From Macrosoma leucophasiata (taxonomy: Eukaryota; Arthropoda; Insecta; Lepidoptera; Hedylidae), in the NCBI GenBank assembly GCA_036365455.1, contig JAWQUS010000007.1, forward strand, positions 18,182,001 to 18,246,000: a DNA stretch of 64,000 nucleotides. Direction: 5' to 3'. The translations under genes and the position numbers were made by a program. Under the pieces are notes generated by a model. That model saw nothing but the letters and a program-made list of their open reading frames with translations. It was not told the DNA's origin and made no database searches. Shown piece after piece: positions 22,886-32,049 of the stretch. Position 1 is the first letter of the stretch. Each line of letters begins with the position of its first letter.

Positions 22886-24190
22886 AACCGCACCATTTAG
22901 CACTGCCAGGTGTCCAGCACAGCACAGTCGGTGAGGATGGGATTTTTGTCTTCATTCAATAGAAGTTGTTTCTAGCGATCAAACATTTGAAATCTCGAGA
23001 GAGCCGATCAGCTAATTTGTAATAAAAACTAATTTTAATTTTATTTGTGCGCGGCGCGCTAAATTAAAAAGACCATAGATATTATGTACCTATCTAAATT
23101 AACAGAACTGTTTCGCAATATGAAACTCCGCATCAAAATAAATCGACATCATAATGAATTTCGTTACCGTAGATCTAACTGAAGCTAATGTGGGGGGTAA
23201 TTTCCCTGGTAACACGAAACCTGCTGCGCTTAGCCGATTACATATTATTTATTTTTCAATTTATCTTAGGTGTATAATATACCTACTGTGTTGATAATAA
23301 AAACGGTCGATGTACTCATTAAGGATTCGATTACATTAGGTATAAGTAAATGAAATGTTTTTGATTTTATCTATTATCCATCCTTATGATAAGTATATTC
23401 CCAGTTGCCCCCGCGGCGATTGCCTCCGGAGGTACCTAAATGGGGAAAAAACAGTTTTCTTATTACTTCGCTACTTAGGTACCTGGTTTACTAAAGACAT
23501 ACAATTGTTAAAATTTTATTTACCATCGTTTCATCAATATCTTTTTAATTAAAGATTACAAGTATCATGCTATAATAGGTAGGTACATATTTTTTTATAA
23601 TACCTACAGGGCCAACGCGGGCAACAGATTTACAAATTATTTCTGTATCAATGATTCTATTGCTGTTATTTTGCTAATTAGAAATCTTGAATTACTTTAT
23701 ATTCATGTTATTGAAGAGCTGTCTTATGCATCTTCGACGTGGGAGCTACTGAAGGTTTCATAATAGATAATAGACAATAAGCTACATATACCTATTAGTT
23801 ATTACAAGAATTAGAAGCAGTTATACTTATTTATCTCAACAAAATAATTAAATGCGTTGCAAATCGATCGGTTGAGTTTTTCTTTTTTAATGTATTTAAT
23901 TGAACATAACTGTTGTGCAATTTGAGCTACATTAAAAAGCCTGAAGAGGTTTGTGCTGTGGTGCTGATGCACGTACCTTTTCGTTCAACATGTATATAAA
24001 AATATTCTCCAGGATTACTTATTCGTAGCAAGTAGGTACAGTATTACAAAACTTACCAAGGGATACAAATGTAAATAAATGTCTTAATATTAATGTACTA
24101 TGTACAATATATTTTACTTGTATGCTGTACCAGCCTTGATATTATTGACTGCATTCAAGTTATTTTTTTCTATTACATGCATTATTAATC

Positions 24191-24452
24191 TTTTTTTTTT
24201 ATGTAATGGTAGTGGCAAACAAGCATGCAGTTCCACTTTGTGTACCCACAAAGACCAAGGTCAAAAAATGCAGATGTGTTACCACTCCTGAGGCCTAAGG
24301 TGTTATGCCTCTGTGTCGGAAATTACAGGGCCGTACATTACCACCTGACCGGAACACGATAGTGCTGAACACTACCATTTAGCGGCAAGTATATTAGGTA
24401 ATGCGGTGGTGCCTATGCCCGCGAGCTCCGTCACTGGAGCTCTACCACCAGT
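24191..24452 (-). repeat. Family A retroposon-like repeat
   Basis: Plus-strand order: T-run, ATGTAATGGTAGTGGCAAAC, GCATGCAGTT, CCACAAAGACCAAGGTCAAA, GGAAATTACAGGGCCGTACA, CCGGAACACGATAGTGCTGA, TTAGCGGCAAGTATATTAGG, GCGAGCTCCGTCACTGGAGC, TCTACCACCAG. The minus strand therefore ends in ATTACATAAAAAAA, a poly(A)-like tail, so the element is read as minus. At least nine copies or fragments occur in this window. Confidence 0.75.
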
Positions 24453-24582
24453 ATCATGGAAATCGCTAAACTCAATCTATACTACAAGTTTGTAATAATG
24501 TAGGTAACATTGTTTGTGGTGATTACATTACTGCTTGTGCAGGATTCACAAAAATCATTTAAGGAATGTAAACATTGAAATG

Positions 24583-24765
24583 GATACGCTCGGCTAACAA
24601 AGATCAGCCGACGGATTCTGTAAGTTGGTTGTCATCAATTTGAAAGTCACTGTGCAGTATATTGCTGTTTTCCTACAATTATCGTAATTACCTTACATCA
24701 AAACAGCAATGTACTGCAAAGTGGCTATCGAAATGATGTCAACCGAGATACGTATTACGCTACGC
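24583..24765. repeat. Foldback MITE-like element, copy 2
   Basis: The inner arms AAAGTCACTGTGCAG and TGTACTGCAAAGTGGCT pair, as do GTTGTCATCAATTT and AAATGATGTCAAC. Same family as 919-1071. Confidence 0.6.
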
Positions 24766-25124
24766 TTTCTGATATTAGGTATGTGCCCAACGAAAATAAA
24801 TATCAGACGTACATATGACGATTACTATGTTAAACGAACGATGTCGCTCTCAAGACGATCATTCATCGCTCTCGATCATTTTCAATTGAATAAATGCGGA
24901 GGTGGTGATGCCGTGGAGTTTCTGCGCCTGATTCCGTGGACGTTGTTATGTAAATAGGACCGCCGGACTCCGGTCCCATCACGGTCATGGCCGGATATTA
25001 CATTTGGAAAGTCTGCTGATATTTTGGCGGGTTTTTCTCAGTATTATTCGCGTTTGGAACTTTGCCAGTAAAATACAAGCTTATATTATTTTCCTTACTT
25101 TTGGCACTATGTAAAAAAATAATA

Positions 25125-26385
25125 GGTTGGGGAAAAAGTATTTTCGCATTATAGTAGGTATGAACTTGTAATAAAATCTCTGTGGCTGTAGTATTTGTAT
25201 CTGGCTGGTTTTGGTATCATTGAAAGTTAAAATTTTAAATAACATAATTCCAAATTCAAATTAGGCAAATGTGTGATTTTCATTTGTTTTTCGTACTGTC
25301 AAGATGAGTGAATCTAATGAAGAAATTCGATACATTTTAAAATTTTACTACAAAAAAGATAAAAATGCAACGCAAGCCACGAAAAAAATTTGCGATGTTT
25401 ATGGACCTAGTGCAGTGTCTGTGAGAGTAGCACAAATTTGGTTTATGCGTTTTCAATCCGGAAATTTTGATGTCAAAGATGCACCTCGCTATGGTCGCCC
25501 TATTACGGATAAAATGGATGCCATTTTTGATAAAGTGGAGCAAGATCGACATATCAGTAGTTACGACGTAGCTGAAGAATTTGAAATTTGCGCATTTGAA
25601 AAAAGCTGGGTACAAAAAAAAGCTCGATATTTGGGTACCTCACGAGCTCACTGAAAGAAACCTAATGAACCGTGTACTCATTTGTGATTCTTTATTACGA
25701 CGTAATGAAACCGAATCATTTTTGAAGAAGCTGATAACTGGTGATGAAAAGTGGATCACGTACGACAAGAACGTGCGAAAAAGGTCGTGGTCAAAGGCCG
25801 GTCAGGCTTCACAGACTGTGGCGAAACCCGGGTTAACTCGCAATAAGGTGATGTTGTGGGTGTGGTGGGATTGGAAGGGCATTATTCATTATGAGCTATT
25901 ACCACCAGGCAGGACTATCGATTCTGAACTCTACTGCGAACAACTGATGAGATTAAAGCAAGAAGTTGAGAGAAAGCGGCCGGAACTGATCAACAGAAGG
26001 GGTGTGGTGTTTCATCATGATAACGCTAGACCTCACACATCTATAGCCACTCAGCAAAAATTAAGAGAGTTTGGCTGGGAGGTGTTAATGCATCCGCCGT
26101 ATAGTCCTGACCTTGCACCTTCAGATTTCCACCTGTTTCGGTCTCTTCAGAATTCTTTATGCAATGTTAGGTTAACATCACGAGAGGACTGCCAAATCCA
26201 CTTGTCGCGGTATTTTGATGAGAAGTCCCAAAATGTTTATAGCAATGGGATCATGTCCCTACCTACAAGATGGCAAAAGGTTATCGAACAAAATGGTACA
26301 TACATACTTTAGTTAAATGTAAATAAACTATATTAAAAAATGTTTTGAATTATCTTAAAAATGCGAAGAAACTTTTTCCCCAACC
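25125..26385 (+). mobile_element. Mariner (DD34D) element, copy 1, transposase disrupted
   Basis: The element is bounded by terminal inverted repeats starting GGTTGGGGAAAAAGT and flanked by TA on both sides (25,123-25,124 and 26,386-26,387), the standard mariner target duplication; length is 1,261 bp. The transposase starts at ATG 25,304 (M-S-E-S-N-E-E-I-R-Y), has a helix-turn-helix N half, then W-V-P-H-E-L-T-E-R, T-G-D-E-K-W, H-H-D-N-A-R-P-H and Y-S-P-D-L-A-P-S-D, with 34 residues between the second and third catalytic Asp. Relative to the 48.5-kb copy, 17 bases are missing at about 25,580, which breaks the frame; the second part runs to TAG at 26,310-26,312. It resembles the transposase part of SETMAR-type (cecropia-like) mariners; the subfamily is inference. 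Confidence 0.93.
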
Positions 26386-26904
26386 TAAAATACCTATTTA
26401 GGCCTTTTAATGTTTCAACATTAAAATATATTTAAAACCTAAATAATATTTACATAATATAAAGTTGAAACTAAACTAAAAACAACATGCGTCTAAAAAA
26501 TTCCGCATCACTGCCTTCCTGTGTTATGGTCAGTGATATACAAAAAACCTTGTATATCAATGGTTACGGTCCTTTTAATGTTTGAGTTTTGACGCACATA
26601 TTTTTGTTTTATTTTTATTTTTTTAATGCTGATATTTTTTATTTTCATCAGTTAATTATCTAGGTATTACATTAATAATAATATGTATTACACTTATCAA
26701 TAGAATTTTTTTATGATCCTTTATCAACCTAACTTTGACATTGGGATGTAATAAACATAGCTCAAGACTGAACATAATCTTCTTGCTAATGCTCAGTCTT
26801 GAGTGAAATTCAGTATCACCTATATAATATCATGAGTCTGTATTTGTCTGTAACGAGAATAGCAAGATCTCAAGTTTACCTTTAATTTTATATTTTGTAA
26901 TTTA
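26386..26904. other. AT-rich intergenic DNA
   Basis: No coding signal. A short inverted pair CTCAAGACTGAACATAAT / GCTCAGTCTTGAG lies at about 26,761-26,804. Confidence 0.4.
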
Positions 26905-27125
26905 TAAATAAATAAATAAATACGCTTACACTCACAGCCCCACAGTAGGTATAAACCTGTGTCGTGGGTGCCGTTGTACACATACAACACAAACACAAAC
27001 AACCAGACCCGAAACAAATGTCTGTCAGGCCATACAAATATTTGTTCCGGTGCGGGGATCGAACCCGCGACCCTTCGAATCAAACGGTGGTTTCGCACCG
27101 CTGGACTAACCGGGTCGTCCCGGTT
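26905..27125 (-). repeat. tRNA-derived SINE
   Basis: On the minus strand the head (27,125 to about 27,045) reads like a tRNA: A-box-like TTAGTCCAGCGG, then GGTTCGATCCCC as a perfect B-box with its T-arm stem GCGGG/CCCGC. A body follows and the element ends in repeated TTTA/AAAT units at 26,905-26,920. This is the layout of a tRNA-head SINE with a simple-repeat tail. A partial head of the same family lies at 48,385-48,482. Confidence 0.8.
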
Positions 27126-27870
27126 GATCTATCACAAGTAAATTCTATTATTTCCAAGTGATAAAATAAATTTTTGAGTTTGAGTTTGAATACCGTTTAT
27201 TGATATTATCAGATTTCTACAAGGCAAGACTACATTGCAGTAACCTAACGTTCGTAGAACTCAAATTAGCAGGCACTATTTAACGCTATATGTACGTCCC
27301 CGTACTCGCATAATAGGTAGGTAGGTATATCCTAAGCAGCAGCGGAGCACAATTTCAAGACGACTTCTCTTGCAAGTCGTAATGATGACAAGTATCAAGA
27401 GTTTTATGTTAGTATTTTCAATCTCTAGAAGACCTTCTTAGAAACACTTGAGCTTCTAAATTAAACATTGTCTTTATTTACACAAACGTGAACACGCACG
27501 TTCCTATACTTAATAAGTATTATACTTAATACCTATCTATAAATTTGACATAAAACCACAAACCAACTTATATCTATCTAAGTATCTACTAAGAAAAAAT
27601 ATAACTATGAATATGATTGGAAACGAGAAAAATATTTCTTACATTTAGCACAAAAGAGATAATTACTTAAACAAGTTATTACTAATAATACCTAACTGAA
27701 TCCTGAAGTAAGAAATTACGGTGCCGTACATTACCGTACATACCATTACCATGTGCTAGAGCACTAGCACTGAAACTCATTAAACTTTAAAAAAAATAAT
27801 AAAAATCAGTCAATAAACAGAAATAGTTGAAATAGGTATTATAACTCGATAACGTCTTTTAACGCTGACG
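27126..27870. other. Intergenic DNA
   Basis: AT-rich; a short fragment of family A (CGGTGCCGTACATTACCG) lies near 27,720-27,750. No gene seen. Confidence 0.4.
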
Positions 27871-28095
27871 TCAGATCGTACGCTGTGTACGCATTTCTAT
27901 TTCACGGCACACGTAATTGATTTTTATGATTTGCCTATCAATGGCTAGTAAATCTAGTAATTGAAAGGAAACTTGCCTAATCGCTTTCGTCGCCCTTTTT
28001 ACTCTTGCGGCAATCGTTACGTAGTCAATGGAAAAGTTTTGTGAAAATTCATCACTGGCGGTAGACTCAAATGACGAGATCGGAGACGTCGACAT
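27871..28095 (-). CDS. Candidate small protein of 74 residues, unknown
   Basis: ATG at 28,095 with a purine at -3 opens a frame of 74 residues ending in TGA at 27,873-27,871. The protein begins M-S-T-S-P-I-S-S-F-E-S-T-A-S-D-E-F and then has a long amphipathic, helix-like segment with R-V-K-R-A-T-K-A-I-R-Q-V-S-F-Q-L-L-D-L-L and a late V-C-R-E-I-E. Composition looks more like a protein than like translated AT-rich DNA: few Asn/Lys/Ile runs, mixed charges, and an N-terminal Ser/Thr/acidic tail. A CRE-like palindrome TGACGTCA overlaps the stop. No family is recognised, and no repeat was seen to account for it. It could be a single-exon gene or one exon of a larger one. Confidence 0.4.
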   Translation of the reverse strand: MSTSPISSFESTASDEFSQNFSIDYVTIAARVKRATKAIRQVSFQLLDLLAIDRQIIKINYVCREIEMRTQRTI

Positions 28096-28571
28096 CTCGA
28101 TAACCTATGTCCTCAATAGTCCTCATGCAAGTCTGTGGCTTAGGGAAACGACAAGCAGCACAGAAATGGCAAGACATCTGCATCGGTGCCTTTAGCTTTT
28201 ATTCAGGCATTTATTTTAATGATAGTATTCATTTGCCACCACTGTCAGAGTTTTTGCCACTTTAATGTACCTACCTATCTAATAAAAATAATATCTACGA
28301 AAGTAAAGAAATAAACCGAATTCTATTCTTTTATATTTATTTATTTTTAACAATACTCATAATTAAAAATAAATAATCCTTAAAACTGCAACAAACGGAC
28401 TTGCAGATTTTCGTATAATACCTATCTAATCAAACCATACAAACTTACAGCTACAAATAAGTATACAGTAATAATACATATTTCAAATCAAATCAAATTA
28501 AATGTTAGTTAGGTTGTATGAAGTACACAAAGAAAAAAATATATAAAATGGTATAGGTAAATACTAAGGAT

Positions 28572-28701
28572 GAGATTCACAGACCGCACTACGACTTTAC
28601 TTTGAGCAAAGTATGCTTAAAACTGTCAGAAATGTATGGGTTTTGACAGTTCGAAGCGTACTTTGCTCGAAAGTAAAGACGTAGTGCGATCTGTGAATCT
28701 C
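28572..28701. repeat. Foldback MITE-like element, 130 bp
   Basis: The outer arms GAGATTCACAGACCGCACTA and TAGTGCGATCTGTGAATCTC pair, continuing inward with CTTTACTTTGAGCAAAGTA against TACTTTGCTCGAAAGTAAAG, so almost the whole element folds on itself. The central part CTGTCAGAAATG / TTTTGACAG is also inverted. No coding capacity. Confidence 0.75.
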
Positions 28702-29237
28702 GCCCTTAGATACCGTAGGTTACACCATGGTTACACCAAACCAAACAAGAAGAAGAAGTAAGAAACGTCTAAAAGACGTAATAAACTGTTAAACACTAAA
28801 CAATATTGTGAATCATCAGCTGATTGGATCCTTATTGAATTATTATTAAGCTTTTTTTATCTATTTCGAAATATGTATCATAAAACTAGAATTATCTTAT
28901 AAAGTAGGTATACGCTGGCACCATCTTCTTTATACAATACGCACACACAGATTATTTTATATCATAATAGATATAGAATTGAAAATCAGCGAACAGATTG
29001 TGTTTGGGATTCCCAAATGTCGAGAAGAGCAAAAGGAAATCTGACGCGTCTTACTCGAGATGTTCCGAGAATTCATTTACATAGCAAATGTGAGGACGAT
29101 AACACGAACTGGCCTACAAGATTATACATAATATTATATTTATGCGTAGTTACCTAGTAACTACTTACTGCATTTACCTGTTTGTTTTTCAGATAACCTA
29201 TATTAACAAAAGGTAATAATAACTTATTACTTACAGT

Positions 29238-29505
29238 AATTAAAGAAAAAACGGAAAGAAAAATCGGACTCCGGGCAGGAATCGAACCTGCGACCTCAGG
29301 ATAACCAGTCCAGCCGCTTTACCACTAAGCTACCGAACTCCCATACCGATGCGTCAAATTTTGCTTTCTCCTTTTTGATTTTTAACCGATTTAGGGTCGG
29401 TGAACGACATCCATTGATAACTAATTAATATATTAGCTATACAACCAGGTCGCAGGTTGAATTCCTGCCAGAAGTCAAATTTTTCTTTCCGTTTTTTCTT
29501 TAATT
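29238..29505. repeat. Inverted pair of tRNA-like units
   Basis: The 59 bases at 29,238-29,296 and those at 29,447-29,505 are inverted copies (AATTAAAGAAAAAACGGAAA on one side, TTTCCGTTTTTTCTTTAATT on the other), each carrying a T-arm-like AGGTCGCAGGTT. The left unit continues into a full tRNA-like head (29,268-29,339). The right one carries only the 3' half, with a few changes. The layout is a foldback built from tRNA-derived sequence. Confidence 0.7.
29268..29339 (-). tRNA. tRNA-like sequence (probable pseudo-tRNA or SINE head)
   Basis: On the minus strand the 72 bases fold as a cloverleaf: acceptor AGTTCGG with CCGGAGT (one mismatch, one G-U), D stem GCTT/AAGC with loop containing GG, anticodon stem CTGGA/TCCTG (one mismatch) with loop CTGGTTA (anticodon GGT, Thr), five-base variable region and a perfect T stem GCAGG/CCTGC with loop TTCGATT. 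Mismatches in two stems, and the neighbouring inverted partial copy, point to a tRNA-derived repeat rather than a working gene. Confidence 0.45.
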
Positions 29506-29867
29506 TCTAAAGTTCACTCGCATGTGTTATTGCGAAAAATAAATATGTAGTACAATCATTACATATAAATTATGTATAGGGTAGTTGTCAAGGTCTGAAA
29601 TCACTATTTTGGCAGGTATATACATTTTCAAACGGTGCGACTCATTTTTGATGAACGTGTACTTTAATAAATTTGTATTTGGTAAAGTAAGTTGATGCAA
29701 CCCACCCTCGCTGTTCTTAAAATAAAAAATACTCGTAAATTTCAAAAAGTGGCACCACGGATTTGAGCCGTCAATTCAAGTTGGCAGACAACGCGCTGAG
29801 CAATTCTATTCAAATTTTCAACAATTTTATCATTTGAAGATAAGTGGGGGGCCACTTTTTATAACTA

Positions 29868-30101
29868 ACTAGCTGACCCGGCAAACTTCGTATTGCCTCA
29901 ATGAAATAATGTGTCAAAGGTTTGAAAGATACGGACTATTTGTGTGGAAAAATAAAATTGTGGTTTTTACTATTTCCCTTCAATTTCTTCATATTTTCTT
30001 ACCTTTTAAACCTTCCCTGGATTTCCAAAAATCATTCAAAACAAAAATTAGCCAAATCGGTCCAGCAGTTCTCGAGTTTTAGCGAGACTAACGAACAGCA
30101 A
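29868..30101 (+). repeat. Dispersed repeat related to 10,411-10,604
   Basis: It begins CTAGCTGACCCGGCAAACTT and ends TAGCGAGACTAACGAACAGC. The same ordered blocks occur inverted at 10.4 kb. Probably the end of a retroposon (inference). Confidence 0.6.
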
Positions 30102-30189
30102 GTTATTTTTAAAACTTTTATATTTAAAGATCCGATCGCGTTCATAATGAAGATGTAAGAAAGAGGCTTTGTGTGAATGATAGAATCGG

Positions 30190-30505
30190 TGTAAAAATGA
30201 AAAAGGTATGCTCCGATGGTTCGTGCATATAGAAAGAATGTCGAATGAGCGAATGACTAAACAGATATACAATGCGAATGTGGATGGTTGCAGAGGCCCA
30301 GGAAGACCAAGACTGACCTACCATGACCAAATAGGTCGAGTTCTGTCTGATGGTGGGATCAAAAGTCTTAGGAATCGGCGTGCATGTATGAAGAGAATGA
30401 TGAAAGTAGACGAGGCACGAGAGGTTTGTCAGAACCGGGATATCTGGCGCTCTACTCTCTGCCTACCCCGTTAGGGACCTGGCGTGAAGATACATACATA
30501 TTATA
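30190..30505 (+). pseudogene. LINE remnant: C-terminal end of a reverse transcriptase-type ORF
   Basis: The frame at 30,208-30,474 reads M-L-R-W-F-V-H-I-E-R-M, then G-R-P-R-L-T-Y-H-D-Q-I, then R-R-A-C-M-K-R-M-M-K-V-D-E-A-R-E-V-C, and ends near a TCTGCCTACCCCGTTAGGGA block. The W-F-x-H-x-E-R-M ... G-R-P-R pattern is typical of the last part of insect non-LTR retrotransposon ORF2 proteins. The reverse transcriptase core is absent. A shorter relic of the same tail lies at 45,823-45,970. Confidence 0.7.
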
Positions 30506-30696
30506 TTTAAAGATAACATTTCATTCCCAATATTCGTAGTTATTGTTCACAGATTATATTTCCAGTGACGAGAAATAAAAGAAAGAAAAACTTTCTGGTC
30601 ACTGAATACGATCACCGGAATAGCACCACCCAGACGTAGTGATTGTACTCTGCACCAGGCTGGAACACGTCAACTGTCAGTTCACGTATTGTCATT

Positions 30697-30702
30697 TATA
30701 AA
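30697..30702 (+). promoter_or_regulatory. TATA-like box before a small frame
   Basis: TATAAA lies 64 bases before the ATG at 30,761, a reasonable spacing for a short 5' leader. No clear initiator is seen 30 bases on. Confidence 0.25.
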
Positions 30703-30760
30703 GCCATGTCCACCGATGACAATCGTGTTATTTAAAAAAATATATTGGCTTTTCTAGACA

Positions 30761-30949
30761 ATGTTATTTGCACTTCTCGCACTACTGAGTGCCAAATTGC
30801 ATGTAACAGCGACTGACCAAGATTCACCGCTAAATGACACGGTTCGTAGGTACACGTTCAGCTACAGTAGCAAAATGCAAGCGCCAGGCCGTGTGACAAA
30901 GGAAAATAATAATGCATTTTATACCAATTTAGCTGTAATTTCTCTATAA
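30761..30949 (+). CDS. Candidate small secreted peptide (62 residues)
   Basis: The frame starts M-L-F-A-L-L-A-L-L-S-A-K-L-H-V-T-A-T, a convincing signal peptide with possible cleavage after A-T-A or nearby. It continues D-Q-D-S-P-L-N-D-T-V-R-R-Y-T-F-S-Y-S-S-K-M-Q-A-P-G-R and stops at TAA 30,947-30,949. An R-R pair and an A-P-G-R could be processing sites of a peptide precursor, but no known family is recognised. A GTACAC donor-like site after the R-R codons could instead make this a first exon. It faces the candidate exon at 31,660. Support is only compositional. Confidence 0.25.
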   Translation: MLFALLALLSAKLHVTATDQDSPLNDTVRRYTFSYSSKMQAPGRVTKENNNAFYTNLAVISL

Positions 30950-31138
30950 AAGCTGCGTGTTTATTGTATGTGTCTGGCACCCAATGTTTGAATTGAGTTG
31001 GACATCAAATCTCTATTGTAACCCTACAAACGCCAACGCATTTATATGAAAGTAGCTGACCCGGCGAACCTTCTCCTCATTTGTTAAACAATATATACAT
31101 AACAAACACAAAATAATTTATCCAATTTCGTACAGTTT

Positions 31139-31430
31139 ACTGGTGGTAGAGTTCCAGTGTAGGAGATCGAGGGCTTACGCACCACCTAGTTACCTAATCT
31201 AACTGCTACCAAATGGTACGTAGGTACCTAGTGTTCAGAACTATCGTATTCCGGTTGTGTGGCCGCGTAATAACAAGGTATCACAGAGACATAAGAAATT
31301 ACGTCTCAGGGGTGACAACGCATCTGCATTTTGACCTTCGGTTTTAGTGTTGATGTCTATAGGCTGCAGTCATCACTTAACATCCATGTGAACTGTATGC
31401 TTGTTTGCCAACATCGTTACGTAAAAAAGT
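31139..31430 (+). repeat. Family A retroposon-like repeat, diverged
   Basis: It begins CTGGTGGTAGAGTTCCAGTG and ends with TTGCCAACATCGTTACGTAA and an A-run; the inner blocks GTGTTCAG, TATCGTATTCCGG and AGGCTGCAGTCATCACTTAA match the family. Confidence 0.65.
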
Positions 31431-31543
31431 CGTTTCGGAGTTATGCGCTTACATACATTTCGGTTATTAATTTTTATTTGTATAAATTAAGTACGACTGT
31501 TACATAATACATAAAAATCTGAATACAATCGTCACATACTTAC

Positions 31544-31660
31544 CAACCATAGCAATCCAATACTGATTACATTATCCAATTTTGACTGATCCGATGGTAA
31601 AACACCTTGCGTGTAGTAGGGTAACGTGATAAACAGTGTTAGTCTGGTGAAGAAGAACAT
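31544..31660 (-). CDS. Candidate first exon with signal peptide, gene unknown
   Basis: ATG at 31,660 opens M-F-F-F-T-R-L-T-L-F-I-T-L-P-Y-Y-T-Q-G-V-L-P-S-D-Q, a clear signal-peptide profile with likely cleavage near T-Q-G. It continues S-K-L-D-N-V-I-S-I-G-L-L-W-L for 39 codons and meets a perfect donor G|GTAAGT at 31,543-31,538 in phase 0. Upstream DNA (31,680-31,830) is richer in GC than its surroundings and contains a CRE-like TGACGTA, as a promoter might. The V-I-x-I-G-L-L pattern after a signal peptide is seen at the start of ligand-binding domains of glutamate-receptor-type proteins, but this is only a hint. Downstream exons were not found; they would lie to the left. Confidence 0.4.
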
Positions 31661-32049
31661 AACACAATATCACAACGCTTTAATTTCTGGGCGCCAGACG
31701 TGTTGGCATAAGACTAAACGTAAAGTCATTCAGATTACTTGAATACTGTAGGAACAGCAGGTAGCTAGCGCGCAGACTCCGCAACACGCCCACGATTTTC
31801 CCTCGGCGCCCACGCAATGACGTAGATAGGTATCTATATAATAATATATACTGCCTTTACGAAAAATATTTTGCCCTGACAATATTGCAACACCCACCAT
31901 ACACATACGTTGCCACTAGATATTAATCAATGAACGCGGTTTGAAATGTCAAAGGCTAGTTAAGGTAATTCATGATTATTCCAACTTCCCACTATTGTTT
32001 GTTCTTAGGTAGGTATGTGGAGAAAACTAAACTTTTCCTACTTCAGCGT

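Larger units (their letters stand above)
20046..24190. other. Non-coding DNA upstream of the first recognised Fndc3 exon
   Basis: Probably the 5' intron of Fndc3. It includes a GC-rich patch at about 20,180-20,225, a perfect palindrome at 21,780-21,845 flanked by GTACGGAACC repeats, a LINE 3' tail-like piece at 22,485-22,560 and a family B copy at 22,711-22,885. A weak exon-like piece at 23,977-24,017 was rejected. Confidence 0.4.

Noticed and set aside
23977..24017. Minus-strand 41-bp piece reading N-P-G-E-Y-F-Y-I-H-V-E-R-K between AG and GT, like the N-P-G-E-x-F-x-I segment expected in the missing Fndc3 N terminus
   Set aside because: Its phases do not join exon 19,805-20,045, the acceptor lacks a pyrimidine tract and the match rests on four to six residues, so chance is likely.
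29268..29339. Functional tRNA-Thr gene
   Set aside because: Mismatches in acceptor and anticodon stems, and a neighbouring inverted partial copy, favour a tRNA-derived repeat.
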